Source: Anolis sagrei
Taxonomy: Eukaryota; Chordata; Lepidosauria; Squamata; Anolidae
NCBI RefSeq assembly: GCF_037176765.1
Contig: NC_090023.1
Location: forward strand, 141,189,366 to 141,253,365
DNA length: 64,000 bases
Direction: 5' to 3'
Below, in pieces: positions 35,835 to 50,800 of this stretch. The notes under the pieces were generated by a model, which made no database searches, was not told the DNA's origin, and saw only the letters and a program-made list of their open reading frames with translations. Position 1 is the stretch's first letter; the number at the start of each line of letters is the position of its first letter. A program made the position numbers and the translations under genes.

Positions 35835-38800
35835 ACACACACACACACACACACACACATAGCTTTGGATAACATAGGTTAACACTCCTGTGGTGTTTGT
35901 TTTGCCATTTGTGCCCCTGTTCAAAAGATTTCACCTCACTTTCCGTGCCTGTGATATTTGGATTTTGAAAAAATGGTCTTGTTGTGGAAACAGGAATTGG
36001 TGATAAAGCTTCAGTGGAGACACTTTTTCCCCATGAAAACTCTTTCAGGAGTAAATTTCCCTTCCAAAAGGTCGATTTCTCTCACTTCCTGTTGTCTTAC
36101 CCCCTTTCTTAACAATGAGTTGTTAGTAAGACAATGTTTTTAACTCAGGGACTGCCTGTCTATTGCATATTGTGTACATATAGGACTTTGTTGTGGCTTG
36201 TTATTTGCTTATGTTCCATAGACAAATAAAACTATGGAACCTAGACAAATAAAACTAAACCAATCTGATCTGACTATGTACTATAGTTCTGTCATTCAAG
36301 GAAAAGTGTCCTTCTCCTGGAGGACTGATTACAGGGAACATATTTGTTGAAACAGTTTTAGCGCTAACCATTTGTTTTAAGATAGAATGGAAAGAGATGG
36401 TCATATGACTTCAAACCAGACTCTGAAAGACCTTATATGAGCTTGCCTAGGTTTGCCAAAGGAGGCACCATTCTCAGTTCCTAGGAACAGCAACGTTTTC
36501 CTTCGGCTTTCTGGAATTTGAGATATATGCTTAACAACTCCAGAGCAATCTGATGTGTCTCTTTCAAATCCCAACACAGGATGGGGTGGCTGGGATGATA
36601 ACATAGATGGTAGTGCCTATTGTATTCTCTGGGTTGATTTAATGTGGCGCTGTCCAAAACACTAAAGCATTTTATGTGAGCATAACAATCGTTGTTTGTT
36701 TTAGGAAGATTCATTTTTATCTCAAAAGAGCACCTGTGATGTCTCATAGGGCAACAGATTATATTTCATGCACTCTGCAATGGAGCAGGTATACCAGCCA
36801 TATTTATCACTTGCAAACAGGGGCACAAAACTCAATCACAGTGGCACTGATATGATCTGGATGAAACAGAGGCTTTGAACATGTGTTTGTGTAGCATGCG
36901 TAATTGTCTTCCTTCCTTAAGAATTAATCTATTGAACTTACTGACTACTTATGTCTCTCTGCACGCATGCACACGTGTGATAACTTCCCCTTGTGGGGTA
37001 AGCAGAAGATATCTATCCTGGGAGCTAGGTCTGCATGGGCCATAGACACATTGTGAAGAGTCATTGACACATACACATACCCAACTCCCCCCCTCCCGCT
37101 CCATTGCTCCACCCTGAAAAGTTGAAATACAAAAAAACAAAACAAAACAAAAAAAATGCTCTTAAGAGAAAAGAGGAACACAGTTGTGTATAATTTTGTT
37201 ATTTCCTTGTGTTTGTTTGACATGGTATAACTTCCCTATTTTTCACCAAAACTGTGTCTGATTCCAGTATCTCTTCAAGGCAATCTTTCCCTTAGGACAG
37301 TGGTTCCCAACCTTCCTAATGCCGTGACCCCTTAATACAGTTCCTTATGTTGTGGTGACCCCCAACCATAAAATTATTTTTGTTTCTACTTCACAACTGG
37401 AATTTTGCAACTGTTATGAATCATCATGTAAATATCTGACATGCAGGAAATATTTTCATTTACTGGACCAAATTTGGCAGAAATACCCAATACACCCAAA
37501 TTTGAATACTGGTGGGGTTGGTGGAGGGGGGGGGGGTGTTGGTTAATTTTTGTCATTTGGGAGTTGTATTTGCTAGGATTTATAGTTGATCTAAAATCAA
37601 AGCATTCTGAACTCCACCAACAATGGAATTGAAGCAAACTTGGCACACAGAACTCCCAGGACCAACAGAAAATATTGGAAGATGTTGGTGGGTATTGACC
37701 TTGAAGTTGTAGTTCATCTATATCCAGAGAGCACTAAGGACTCAAACAATGATAGATCTAGACCAAACTTGGCACAAATGCTCAATATGCTGAAATGTGA
37801 ACATTGGTAGAGTTTGAGGAAAATAGACCTTGACATTTGGGAGTTGTAGTTGCTGGGATTTATAGTTCACCTACAATCACCTACAATCAAAGAGTATTCT
37901 GAACCCCAGCAATGATAGAATGGGGCCAAACTTTCCACACAGAACACTCATGACCAACAGAAAATACTGTGTTGTCTGATGGTCTTTGGTGACCCCTCTG
38001 ACATCCCCTCACGACCCCCCCAGGGGTCCCAACCCTTGGGTTGAGAAACGCTGGTATTTCCTCAGTTATTGATATCACCTATATGATTTGCAGTGAAGAT
38101 TTTTCCCCTATTCTGATAAACTTTTTTTTAAATGTTCATTTTGCTCAGATCTTTTTCTGGTAGTTATGTTTATTGCTTTAGCTTTTATGTTTTGGCAGTT
38201 AGTGCTGATTCTTTGAGATTTTTGTATATGTCCACTAAATAAAGCAAACATTTCCATGCCTGTAGTGTGCATTTAACTTAATTTGAGTTTATCACAATTC
38301 CTACCAACATTTAATTGCTCTAGGCAATTTGACACAAGGTACAAGGAAGGTATAGCCAGAAAAAATGATGTGAAGATATTCCAAGGAGCACTGACACTTT
38401 GCACAAAATTGCACAAGATCACATATAACCTATTCCTTTGCAATGGAATCTACACTGTTTTAGTTCTATCCAAGTCTTGGAAATGTTTGTTGCCTCAAAT
38501 GATGAGCTGTGCATGAACTGAATATGGCAGTTATTGTTGAAGGCGGGATAGGTGTGTCATTTATAGTTTTCTCCTTCCTCAATCACGTCCTTCCTAAATA
38601 CATTGCACATCACACTGATTGTCTCAGAGGCAAGCTAGAAAAAAGAAACCCGTACATCCAGAGGCTTTATCACTTGTCAGCAGAGTTTGACTGCACAGCC
38701 TGACCTTGTGCTACTTCCTGTTTAAGAAAACTCCTTGACTCAGTTTTCATCCAAACTCGCAGTGGAGGCTTTAAATCTTGACACATTGCATTATTTACAG

Positions 38801-41800
38801 CTATACACACACATCAGGATCCCCTCATCTCCTATCAGTCATTGGCATATGCAGAGAAATACTCACAGTGGTAACAGATATCAGCAACAGATGTATGGCA
38901 AGAAGCAACAGAATCATGGCAAGAGAGACAATGCATGTTTGCAGTGCTCTTTTAAACCCACTGCTTCTTGTGGAGCCCCCGGTGGCGCAGTGGGTTAAAT
39001 CCCTGTGCCGGCAGGACTGAAGACCGACAGGTCGCAGGTTCAAATCCGGGGAGAGGCGGATGAGCTCCCTCTATCAACTCCAGCTCCTCATGCGGGGACA
39101 TGAGAGAAGCCTCCCACAAGGATGATAAAAACATGAAATCATCCGGTTGTGCCCTGGGCAACGTCCTTGCAGACAGCCAATTCTCTCACACCAGAAGCAA
39201 CTTGCAGTTTCTCAAGTCGCTCCTGGCACGACCAAAAAAAAACTGCTTCTTGTCATCAGACAGGGACAAAAATGAAAGATGCAACTTGTGTCATAATGGT
39301 CACATGGTCATGACTAAGCTTCTTTAGCATGTCCCTTCAGTTCCACATCATCACCCACTTAACACTTTAGTAGGTGTGTGAACACATGTCCATTAGAACT
39401 GTATTTATCACCAGTTTAATGCAATAGGGTTACAGCCACTGCATTCCTGTCTAACTGTGCATTATCTAACTAACAGTTATGTCCCTTTCTGGATGCATCT
39501 CTTAATGAATTAACATATATGTAGCAACTGAGAATTATGAAATTAGCCTTGGGAGTTGTTTTCAATACTTGTGTTTCAGTGCTTGTCTGCCTTCCTGGGG
39601 TATATTTGCATTACAGAAGCACAGTAGATTCTCAGTTAACTGGCACACATTGGAATTGGTAGATGCCAAATAAATGGAGTTTTGGTTATTTGAGAGTTAC
39701 CATAAAATATGCCTACTACTATACCCCATACTATACCATACCATAAACTCTATATTAATTTGCAATTGACATTAAAATATAGCAATTAAAATAAATAAAG
39801 ACAAATTTAACCAAATGTACCACAGTTTTGTTGTATTATTAAAACAGTTTTGTGAATGCAGTATAATTCCATTTTTGCCAGTTCTTTGTGAGTTTCAGTT
39901 GAGTTCTGGTTAACGGAGAGTCTACTATAGATCAGTTTCATAACACTTTAATTATCATGGCTCCATCCTATGGAACGTTAGTAATTTTAGACTTGTAAGA
40001 AACTTAGAGTGCATATGTAGCCATTGCAGAATGAATGCTGTTCAACGCCACTTTAACTGTCATAATAAATAAACTTTATTTGTATCTGCCACCATCTCTC
40101 TGAAGGGCTCGGAGCGTCTTACAAAAAGCACACAGTAGTGCAAACACACAAAATACATAGCATTAAGTCATGGCTCAATGCAATGGGATCATGGGAGTTG
40201 TAGTTTTATCAATCTTTAGCCATTTATGCCAAATAGTGCTGGTGCCTCACCAAGCTACAAATCCTTCAAACCTGGAAGCCAATCGGAAACAACAGACAGT
40301 GTATTCCAGCCAACCAGCCTACACATCCTAGCCTGCTACAACCTAGGCCAATTGATACTCAGGGCAGCAGAAATCCTTTTTTTCAAACTGTGGTTAAAGT
40401 AGAGGCTGATCCCACAGAAACAAAAAAGAGCCAGTGCTGTCTCATGCCATCTCATGACCAGACATTTAAAAATGACCAGAAGCAGCATTGAAGTGGAGAA
40501 AGTACTGGGGAGTCAATGCTTCTTTTGGGTAATTCTCACCTTTCTACTAAGAAAAGAGGGTGATTTTTTTTAATAAAAGTTAAACTACAGTGTTTATTTA
40601 CATTGACTTGTGAACAAGTTGAGCCAGGTTTTGGGGGGTCAATTTTTGACTAAATTTTCTAGATTTTTGCATGAGTATATAGTATTTCAGGTTAGTCTGT
40701 GGTGTAAAATAAATCTCAAGCTTTTAAAGCTGTAATCTTGGTTTTTCTTCTTCTTCTTCTTACATAGTGACTTATGGAATGACAAGTTCAAATGCCTATT
40801 ACTACACTAAAGTGATGTCTGACCTCTTCTTGCAAAGTTCTTCAGATACTAGTGGATCCTTCGAGTCCATTGGAAGCATGGCTGACTTTTGGGGAGTGAG
40901 TAAAACAAGTTTTCAATATAATGTGTTTCCTGTTTCAAGGTACGTAGGTTAAAAAAACCCATTGGTCTTACTGACATAACACAAACATCCTTCACCTGGC
41001 TATTTTAAATCTGGCTGGATAGTTACTATCTAGTGCAGGGATCCACAAACTTTTTAAACAGAGGGCCAGGTCACACTCCCTCTGTTTATAATTTGAAAAA
41101 AGCATGAATGAATTCCTATGCACACTGCACATATCTTATCTGTAGTGCAAAAAACACTTAAAAACAATACAATAATTAAAATTAAGTACAATTTTAACAA
41201 ATATAAACTTATTAGTATTTCAATGGGAAGTGTGGGCCTGCTTTTGGCTGATGAGATACGATTGTTGTTGTATGCTTTCAAGTTATTTCAGACTTAGGTT
41301 TATCCTGAGCAAGGGCCGGGTAAATGACCTTGGAGGGCCATATCCGGCCCCCGGACCATAGTTTGAGGACCACTGATTTAGTGCTTACAACCCAAAATTG
41401 ATTTGCTTATTTTTCTATTTGTGCAGAGTTTACTTTCTTTGATTGAATGGGCCTATGGAGTACTATTACAATTGTGTGCAGTGTAATGAATTGTGGAATA
41501 TATATATATATATAATCCATGCCTCATGCATTAGTGATTAGTTCACACGAGAGTTTAAACTTATCGTTCACACACAAAAGCCCTCCTTTTTGTTCGCTGT
41601 AGCTCTCATATGCTCCTACCTCCCATACAAACCAAGAATTTAAGTTGCTGTGACTTTATCATTCCCACCCTAAGGCATATATTATGCAAGGGGACTCTTA
41701 CTACCTATGAAACTCATGTTCCACAGCACCTCATATTTAGCCATGTGAGAGAGGTGTCCTCTCCATATCTATATAAATAAAAATGTAATGTTCATTTGTG

Positions 41801-44800
41801 GAATTAACGTAATGCAAAAACCACTGGAAAAATTGACACCAAATTTGGGTATCTATCAGGCCAACAAGTGACCATCACTCATAAAAACATTGAAAAACAT
41901 AGCATAAGGGACTTAAAAAGCCAAAAAAGTAAAAAGATGCTATAGCGCATGTGCAAAAATGACTTCCCTGGCAAACAAAACACACAATAATATATCCACA
42001 CTTTCTTCATGACTACAGCTCCCAGAATCCCCTAAACCAGGCTTTTTAGGAGAGGAGGGTGATCCAAATGCATTGCTTTCAAACTGCCAGCTTTCTTCTC
42101 CTTGGATTTCTTTGAGACCATCCCAGTTCTTGCATATTTCCAATTTCCTATTCCTGGACTGCAGCTCCCAGAAACTCTCTAGATAGATAAGATAGAGGTA
42201 GGTAGATAAATTTATCAGGAGGACTGCTGGGAGTTGCAGTCCAAGAATAGATAGAGAAGGAAGAAAGGGGAGAAAGAGGAAGGGAAAGAAAAAGGGGTAA
42301 GGAAGGGAAGAGGAAGAGAAGGAAGGAAGGAGTGAAGGAAGGAAAAAAGAAAGGAAGGAAGGAAAGAGAAGGAAAGAAGGAAGGAGAGAGAAAAAGGAGA
42401 GAAAGAGGGAGGGTAGGTTGGTCACAGCAACGCGTGGCAGGTACAGGTAGTTGTGTAATATAACTGTCTTGAATCAGGGCTTCTGATGTAGGAGACCAGC
42501 TGTTTTCCCCCAATATGCCAGCAACTCTTACATTTGTGCCCATGGGTTTCCACTGTTTCCTTTATGGGGGACCAGCAGTTGATGGCTCACAGACTGGCAT
42601 CAGATCACTACTCTGAATAGAACTGTCTTGAATGGCATGCATCTTTTCTCCCTTTCTGCCTCTCTCCCTAGTATGCACAAGGTCCGTTGTTGGACAGCCT
42701 GTATTGGGCCAAATGGTATAACAATAAATCCCTGGGCCAGAACACTCAATCCTATATCTACTATGAGAACTTGCTGCTTGGTGTGCCACGAATGCGCCAG
42801 CTGAAGGTCCAGAACAACTCATGTGTGGTGCATGATGATTTTAAGGAAGACATATCTGGCTGTTACGATGTATACAGTGAAGAAAAAGAAGATAGATCTC
42901 CCTTTGGACTCTTGAATGGAACCGCGTAAGTGGACCATAAAATCCATATCTATAAATAACCAGGCTACAGTTCTGAAGGCTTTTGGAAGGCAACTTAATA
43001 CTCTACTCCTTGTATGCTAGCAGATACCATTTTGTCTTATAGTTAATTGGTTGATTAAGAGGTCTCCAAAATATATTCCCAATGAAGATTCTGTTCCTAA
43101 AAGTTGCCTATTATGCCTCATATGACTGCAGCAGGGTATCAAGTTTGAGATAAGCAAATGGGAAAAATAGTAATATTTAAAGGTACCCAGCTCCCAAACT
43201 TTGGATATGGATACATAGGGAAAGTCCTTCTTTGGAAGCTTTTAAACAGAGGCTGGATGGCCATCTGTCAGGGGTGATTTGAATGCAATATTCCTGCTTC
43301 TTGGCAGGGGGTTGGACTGGATGGCCCATGAGGTCTCTTCCAACTCTTTGATTCTATGATTCTATGATTGACAGCTGCTGGCCCCATGTTACTGGAGCAG
43401 GGAATCCACTGTACTTAGTCTATGTACTTTGAAGAAGTTTTCTAATGTGATTTCTGTCTCAAAAACAGTACCATGGGTAGTGTTTTAAAGTTTGATCCAA
43501 AGCCTGGGGTGGATTCACTGCCCACTGTAATGGAAGCCACAAACTTCCAGGTGGGAGAGGTGTTCCTTTAGGAATTAAAGTTCAAAGTGCTTAGGGATAT
43601 GGGTGGCATCATCGCTCACCTGCACCTCAGATTCTGAGCAGAAAGCATTAGCAATAAGGGCACTTCCTTTACGACTGGTGTCATTGGATCTCTATATGGT
43701 ATTCCATCCAGTAATCCTGCTGTTGCATTTTGCACTAGCTGCAACTTCTAAGCTATCGTTAATTTTTAAAAAATGCGTAGAATACATTACAAAAGCCTAT
43801 TCAGGAAGTTACTACTATGTCTAAGCAAGATCATAGGAAGCAAACACATTCACAGTGGTTAGGGTTGCAGGACTACCACAAAAAAAGGAAAAACTGCAAA
43901 TGTCACAATCCCCCTCCCAAACATGCATACTACAGGCTCCTGTCAACAGCACAGTTCTGTCACTCTCTTTCCCACACTGCCCCTGGAATGCCTCAGTCAT
44001 ATTTTAACTCATGTTACTTCTGCTCCTCATGCCAAAGAGGATTGAGTGGGAGAAATGGATGGGTTGGAAATCAATTTTAAGTCAGGCAGACTTTTTTGGA
44101 AGGACAAGAGGTAGAGATGAGGGGGATAACTTCTGTATTATCATGATTCCGTTGAAATTTATTTAAGCAGCCCTGTTTTATTCTGACATTAGGAAGAAGG
44201 GCGACATTATTCTGTTTCCAAGTATTCTAAGAAATATGTCATGTAATATATTTTGTTGCTACAAGAACCATTTTGTTGGATCTCTTTGCCTGTCAGGACA
44301 ATTGGCAAGCCCACTTTCTTCTTGAAATTGATTGTTTGTTTCTTTTCCCCACTCATGAGTACTTTCTGTAATGCTTTCACTGTACAGGTGGGAGTATCAC
44401 ACAGAAAAAGAACTTGACGGCTCCTCTCACTGGGGCAAATTAACAACTTATAGTGGAGGAGGCTATTACATTGATCTCAAAATGTCCCGGGTGGAGAGTG
44501 CTGAAAGTCTTCAAGTGTTGAAAGAAAACCTATGGCTGGATCGGGGAACTCGTGCGGTTTTTGTTGATTTCTCTGTGTACAATGCCAACATCAATCTTTT
44601 CTGCGTTCTCAGGTAGGTGACATTTCAACTGACAATGCTAGATCTTCTCCCCTCTTTTGCCCATTGCTATCTGAATATTATTCCTTATTTCTCCTCACAT
44701 CATTACACATAATATTTTTATGAAATTACTTAATTCAGAGCTATGACGTGTTAACAGTAAGCTTGAAGCAGCATACGTTTTGGTTAGCAGAGATGTTGGC

Positions 44801-47800
44801 AACATTGACAATTATACCTTATCCTGAAGGATGCAGACAGCTGCATCTCTCCTCAGTTTTCTCTAGAAAGCATGACATCAGCAAGATCTTTAAAACAAAG
44901 GAATTTCTTCAAATAGACATTTCCACTGTGAGTTTTTGGGCTGTATGGCCATGTTCCAACAAAATTCTCTGCTGGAACATGGCCATACAGCGCAAATACT
45001 CAAAGCAACCCAGTGATCCCAGTCATGAAAACTTTTGACAATACATTAAACAATTCCACCTTTAAGAAGAATGGGCTAAAGCAGGTGCAGGTTCAGAGGA
45101 GAGCAATAAAGTCGAGGGTATGAAGAACAAAACATACTATGAAAGGTTGAAGAATCTGGGCATCCTGTTGAAGAGAGAACTGACGTGAATACACTCTATA
45201 AATATCTAAAGAGCTTTCACAGAAAGGAATGTTCTCGGTTAACTTTGGCAGATATGTCTTAAATGGGATGTTGTGTGGTTTCCAGGCTGCATTGTTGTGT
45301 TCTACCAGCATTTTCTCCTGATGTTTCACTTGCATCTGTGGCTGGCATCTTCAGAGGATCTCATGGTAGTAAAGCAAGTGGAGTATATATCCTTGTGGAA
45401 TGTCCAGGGTGGCAGAAAAGACCGAGTGTGTGTTTAACAGGTTTAAAGGCTGCAATTAGCAATCAAGTTTTGTGTGTGTTGAGTGGGATCTACCTATTGG
45501 TATGTGAGTAACCTCCATGGATTGTCGCCTTGTCATGGTGAGGGGGCCTGTGTGTTCCAGTGAACCTGCAGGTGAAGCCGTCAGAGTCATGTGCCTCCAT
45601 GGGGTCTCCCTGGGCAGCAAGGCCACAGGGGAGGAACCAAACCAAGCACAATCTAAGGTTCTCAGTGGCAGAGCAGGTGGGTGAAAACATGGTACATACA
45701 TTTATTGATTAATGATCCAACCATGATGCACATCAAGAGCAACAACCTTTATCCATACATTCCCTTCTTCCTAGGCTGTTGGTTGAATTTCCAGCCACAG
45801 GTGGTGCCATCCCCTCCTGGCAGATCCGAACAGTAAAGCTCCTCCGGTATGTCAGCACTTGGGATTTCTTCGTTGTTTCTTGTGAGATAGTCTTCTGTGT
45901 CTTCATCTTCTACTACATTGTGGAAGAGATGTTGGAGCTACACATTCACAGGCTACAGTACTTCACCAGTATCTGGAATATCCTGGATATAGTCGTCATA
46001 CTGGTGAGAGTTCTTGGAATTATTACTAGAAAAGTAAAAGGAATAAGTGGAGTGGCCAAAGAATAGAACAACAAAGACCAAAACTGAAAGCATTTGTTTG
46101 TTAGTAAGGGAGCTAAATCACTACAGACGTTTAATAATGAAATATGCACATATGTTGGAATTTATATTCAGATTTATTTCCAAAGCACTGGGGAGAGGGG
46201 AAGGATGTTACCTTGTTATTAACTAAAACTGAATGTTTGCAAATGAAAAAAAATGCATACTCTTCCTATTTAGTTATGCTACCAATGTTTTTCCTTTTTG
46301 TTTGTTGAGTTTAGATGGTAAATTCCTCCTGAGAGGAATTTGCCTTTCTGTAATGTGTAAAAGGAAACTCCCAGGACACTGTTACCGTTACTGTTTGGTT
46401 TTTTTCCTGGCAAGATTTATTCTTAAATTTACCGTTGCCTTCCTCTGAGGCTGAAAGAGTGTAACTTACTTGGAATAATCCAGTGGATTCCCATGTTTTA
46501 GAAAAGATTCAAACTCTTGTCTCACCATTACTGACAGCAGATATTGGTTTAGTACAAAAATAGCATCCTTGGAATCAGATGAGGAGAAAGAAAATGGTGC
46601 ATTATACTGATGACAGCAAATCCCAAAACATTGGATGGCTTCTAGAGTTCATGTGATATAGCTCCAGGGTATGGCTCACCTATGCAATATCCACATGGAT
46701 ATCTGCCTTGGTGTCTTTGGACACATTTTGCCCTCTTTTAATTGTTTTGAGAATTTTATTTGAAATGTTAATTGTTTTGGAAGCCACCTTGGATCCCACT
46801 CTGGGAGAAAGGTAGCATATAAATGCAATAAATACTGTAAGTATCCTTTGAATTGTTCTTCTTTTATCAGCTTTCTATTGTAGCTATTGGATTCCACATC
46901 TTTCGCACCATTGAAGTCAATCGGTTGATGGGGCAGCTGCTGAGAAACCCCAGCATCTATGCAGATTTTGAGTTCCTGGCTTTCTGGCAAACCCAGTACA
47001 ACAATATGAATGCAGTTAACTTATTTTTTGCTTGGATCAAGGTACCTTGCTGGATTCCACTTAGCTCTTCTTGCTATTCAGATTGCTTTTTAGATCTAGT
47101 CATCATTTCAGAACTAAGAGGTTTCTTCCACTAAGGAGGGGAGAAATGTGGGAAGTTGAAAAGTCAGCAAAACCAGGAAAACAAGAGGAAAAACCAGAGG
47201 AGATATACAGAGCTAATCAAATTGTAAAAGGAAAAGTTGAAAGAGAGTGACAGTTGAGTAAAGTAACATTTTAAAGGAAGAGACTAGTGTGTTGATAACC
47301 AGTTAGAGGGAGTGCTAGCAGAACAGTCAGATACTGCCATCATCTCAGGGCATATCTACACAGGCCATTTAGATTGATGTGAGGGTAGATCAGTTCATGA
47401 AACACAAAGAACACAAGAGGAAAAAGCATTTAATGTGGCTCTATCCCAGGTTAAAATAACTTGGGGGAAAGTCTGAATCCTTCACCAGGAGTTGGGCTTT
47501 CACCTGAAGACACCCACAGTTCATATGCAGAACCAGCTGCAGGTGTCTGGGCAGCCATCCTGTGCTCCCTGGGACTCGGAAAAATAAAAAAAATATGGTA
47601 CAGGTATCCAGGGAATCACCAGAAAGCATTACAGCCTGCACTGGCCCTATAATCCATCAATCATGCAGACTGCCCAGGATATCAGTTTGTGTCTCATATC
47701 TAAACTTAGCACTAGGCTTATCCCCACGGATTGAGATAAAGATGGTAACCATTCATCTACTAAAGTAGTATAAACATTATTTGGTCATCAATGGTATCTT

Positions 47801-50800
47801 TAGTTTGTGTGCCTTAACTTTCACCTATCTTTTTCTCCATTTTTCCCAATTCAGATTTTTAAATACATTAGCTTTAACAAAACAATGACACAACTCTCTT
47901 CTACATTAGCCCGTTGTGCCAAAGACATTCTGGGATTTGCCATCATGTTCTTCATTGTCTTCTTTGCATATGCACAATTGGGATATCTTCTTTTTGGGAC
48001 TCAAGTGGAAAACTTCAGCACATTCGTTAAATGCATGTGAGTATATTCCCCTTTTCTCACTTCATTTGCTTCTCTTTTTTAAAGTTTAGTACTATGTCAT
48101 CCATACTGTTTGTAATATGCTGAAGCTTCACTCTACAGGTAGCTGTGTGTGTAGAGTCAGAGAATCAACTGAACAGAAAACTGGATTAAATGACCTTATG
48201 CTTATGTCTACAATTATACTTCTATGTATGGTTCCTGTTGCATGAAATCACAATCTACAGAACCCTTAATTAGTGCTGAAACATTAAAAGACAAGCACAA
48301 AAGAGAAAATGGTAAATGTCACTTTGCCATGCAGATATATTTTATGGTTGTCATTACAAAGTGCACATCAACTTGTGTGCATGGACACACACATGTGCAT
48401 GGACACACACATACACTCACACAGGGTAACTGGGATCACTGTTTCTGCAGTAGTCATGCAGAAACAGCAATTAGTCACTAGGAGCAGAAAGATGCTAAAG
48501 TATCCACTTCTTTTGCCTCCCCGACCAGTGAGTAATTTGACTTCCTTCTCCGAGCCTTTCTCTCTCACCCCATACCTCCATCTTTTCAGTAGATTATTAG
48601 TTCTAGTGAATGCTGTAGAATGCATAGTACTGTATTTTTATTTAAAGTGCAATAAGTGTCTTAAAGTTTCATTTAAACATATATATTATTAGCGTATTCT
48701 GTGCAGTTATGTAAATGTGTACCCAGCCTATATTTGGGCCTCTCAACTAGCCTAAGATCTAAACTCTTAAAAGTACAGTGAGGAAATATCAGGGGGGAGG
48801 ACCAAAAGAAAGCAACATGCTTTCTCTCTTCTGAAATGTATGTCATACTTGCAAGCCTTAAAACAGCATTACACTATGAAACAAAATAATATAGTGCAAT
48901 CCAGAGTTCAGCTTGTTCATCCTTTACCACTTGTAATCTTTGCTCAATTATTTTCCTATGAGCCACCCAATTTCACTCACTTTGTTGTCCAGCTTCACCC
49001 AGTTTCGAATCATTCTTGGCGATTTTGACTACAATGCTATTGACAATGCGAACAGGATCTTGGGGCCTATCTATTTTGTCACCTATGTCTTCTTTGTCTT
49101 CTTTGTACTATTGGTAAGTTGTTGGGTTTTTCTAAATTATTTCCTATTTACAAAGATGGCTTGATTTAGGTTAACATTGCATAAGAGGATCCAAAATTGT
49201 TTCTTCAATTAATTTGTCCTACTTACTTGAAATCCCAAGAAAACAATAGGATGATTTTGATCACAAGAGATATGTAAATATCTATTAAAGTGATCAGAAC
49301 TCTAGTTGCTGGGCATTTAAAACAAAAACAAAAAAACCAGGGAGGGCAGAAACACACACACACCTTTCTGTATTTATTTTTTGACTGGGCTTCCATTATC
49401 TCATTTTAGTCATCTAGTTTCTATTCAACGTTCTGCTGCTTAGATTATCCTTTTGACCTATTTTGGATTATGGTACTCCAATTTCCACCATCTATTGCCT
49501 GTGTATTCCTTTTAGGATTCAGTACAAGCTTCTAGTTTTCACTTTCTCAAAACCCTACAAAACACATCTCCCCCATTATCTTTCATCCTTCATTTCCTTT
49601 TTTTACTTGTCTGTAGGCTTCTCATTCAACCAAGGAATGGTTGAATGGCTCAGCTTCATTGTTTTTCACTCATTATTCCATGCTCCTAGCCTTGCCTTCC
49701 TGAACATTTGTGTACTGCTATTTCCCTCATTGTTTTTAAATCCCAGATAAAAAGGTGAGTAGTTCTGGAGGGATCTCAGTGTAAGCAGAGGCCATTCCCC
49801 CTTTTTATGGCCATGTGATAAGAGCCCCTGTTGGCGCAATAGATTAAACCCTTGTGCCAGCAGGACTGAGGACCAACAGGTTGGAGGTTTGAATCTGGGG
49901 AGAGTACAGATAAGCTGCCTCTGTCAGCTCCAGCTTCCCATTTGGGGAAATGAGAGAAGCCTCCCACAAGGATGGTAAAACATCAAAACATCCAGGTGTC
50001 CCCTGGGCACCTGTCCTTGCAGATGGCCAATTCCCTCACACCAGAAGCGACTTGCTGTTTCTCAAATCACTCCTGACACGGGGGAAAAATGGCCATGTAG
50101 TGTCCGAGACAAAGGACAGTACAATTGAAACTGTGTCAGTAGCAGTAAAGTACTTCCCTTAAATCAGCTCACCTTCTGCCACTCCCCTAGCCTTTTTCAA
50201 GGAGTCAGGATTTCTGAAGAAGTCTCTGTTCTGCTACATCTAGAAAAAAGTTTGGTGTCATGTAAATTCTGGGAGTTGCAAACAAGCAAAAGTTCATCCA
50301 AGAATAATTGGACTGCCCACATCAAAAGAGGGGCTTCAACATAACATTAACAAATACTGAAAGTTTCGATTCCTTACAAAGAAAATAAAGTATCAAAGCT
50401 TTTCTTCACAGCAATAACAGTTACATGTGGCTGGGTTTACTGGATCCTGTCTTTTCTTTCCACAGAACATGTTCCTAGCTATCATCAATGACACCTATTC
50501 TGAAGTCAAAGAGGAACTTTCAAACCAGAAAAATGAACTGCAGCTGTCAGACATCTTGAAACAGGTTCTTTTATTCATTTAAAACATTTTTTCCATATTG
50601 TTGATTATATTTGGAAAGATTTGTTCATTGAGTTAACTTGTTTCTCAAGGCTTAGAGGAAAATTAGTGGGGAAAGGGCATGATGATCTTGTCATCCAAAG
50701 AGTCTGGTAGAGGGGAAAATGATTTGGATAAAGATGAGTAGCTCTAGGAATTTGCCTCACAACTTGACACGTGCTGCCCCTTGCAAATAAGATGACTTGT

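Larger units (their letters stand above)
35389..36158. mobile_element. Tc/mariner-like MITE, copy 3, with a Helitron inside
   Basis: It runs from caggcagtccccaagtta to the inverted end actcagggactgcctg. The 35489-35803 block is a Helitron insertion and 35804-35861 a GT/AC microsatellite. Without these it matches copy 1. Confidence 0.72.

Noticed and set aside
37290-38061. 8-bp target duplication of the 750-bp hAT element
   Set aside because: The flanks ccttagga and gtatttcc do not match.
38971-39060. A tRNA gene, from clear A and B boxes
   Set aside because: The boxes belong to the head of SINE family B; the body and A tail follow and no cloverleaf closes. The same holds for the other SINE copies.
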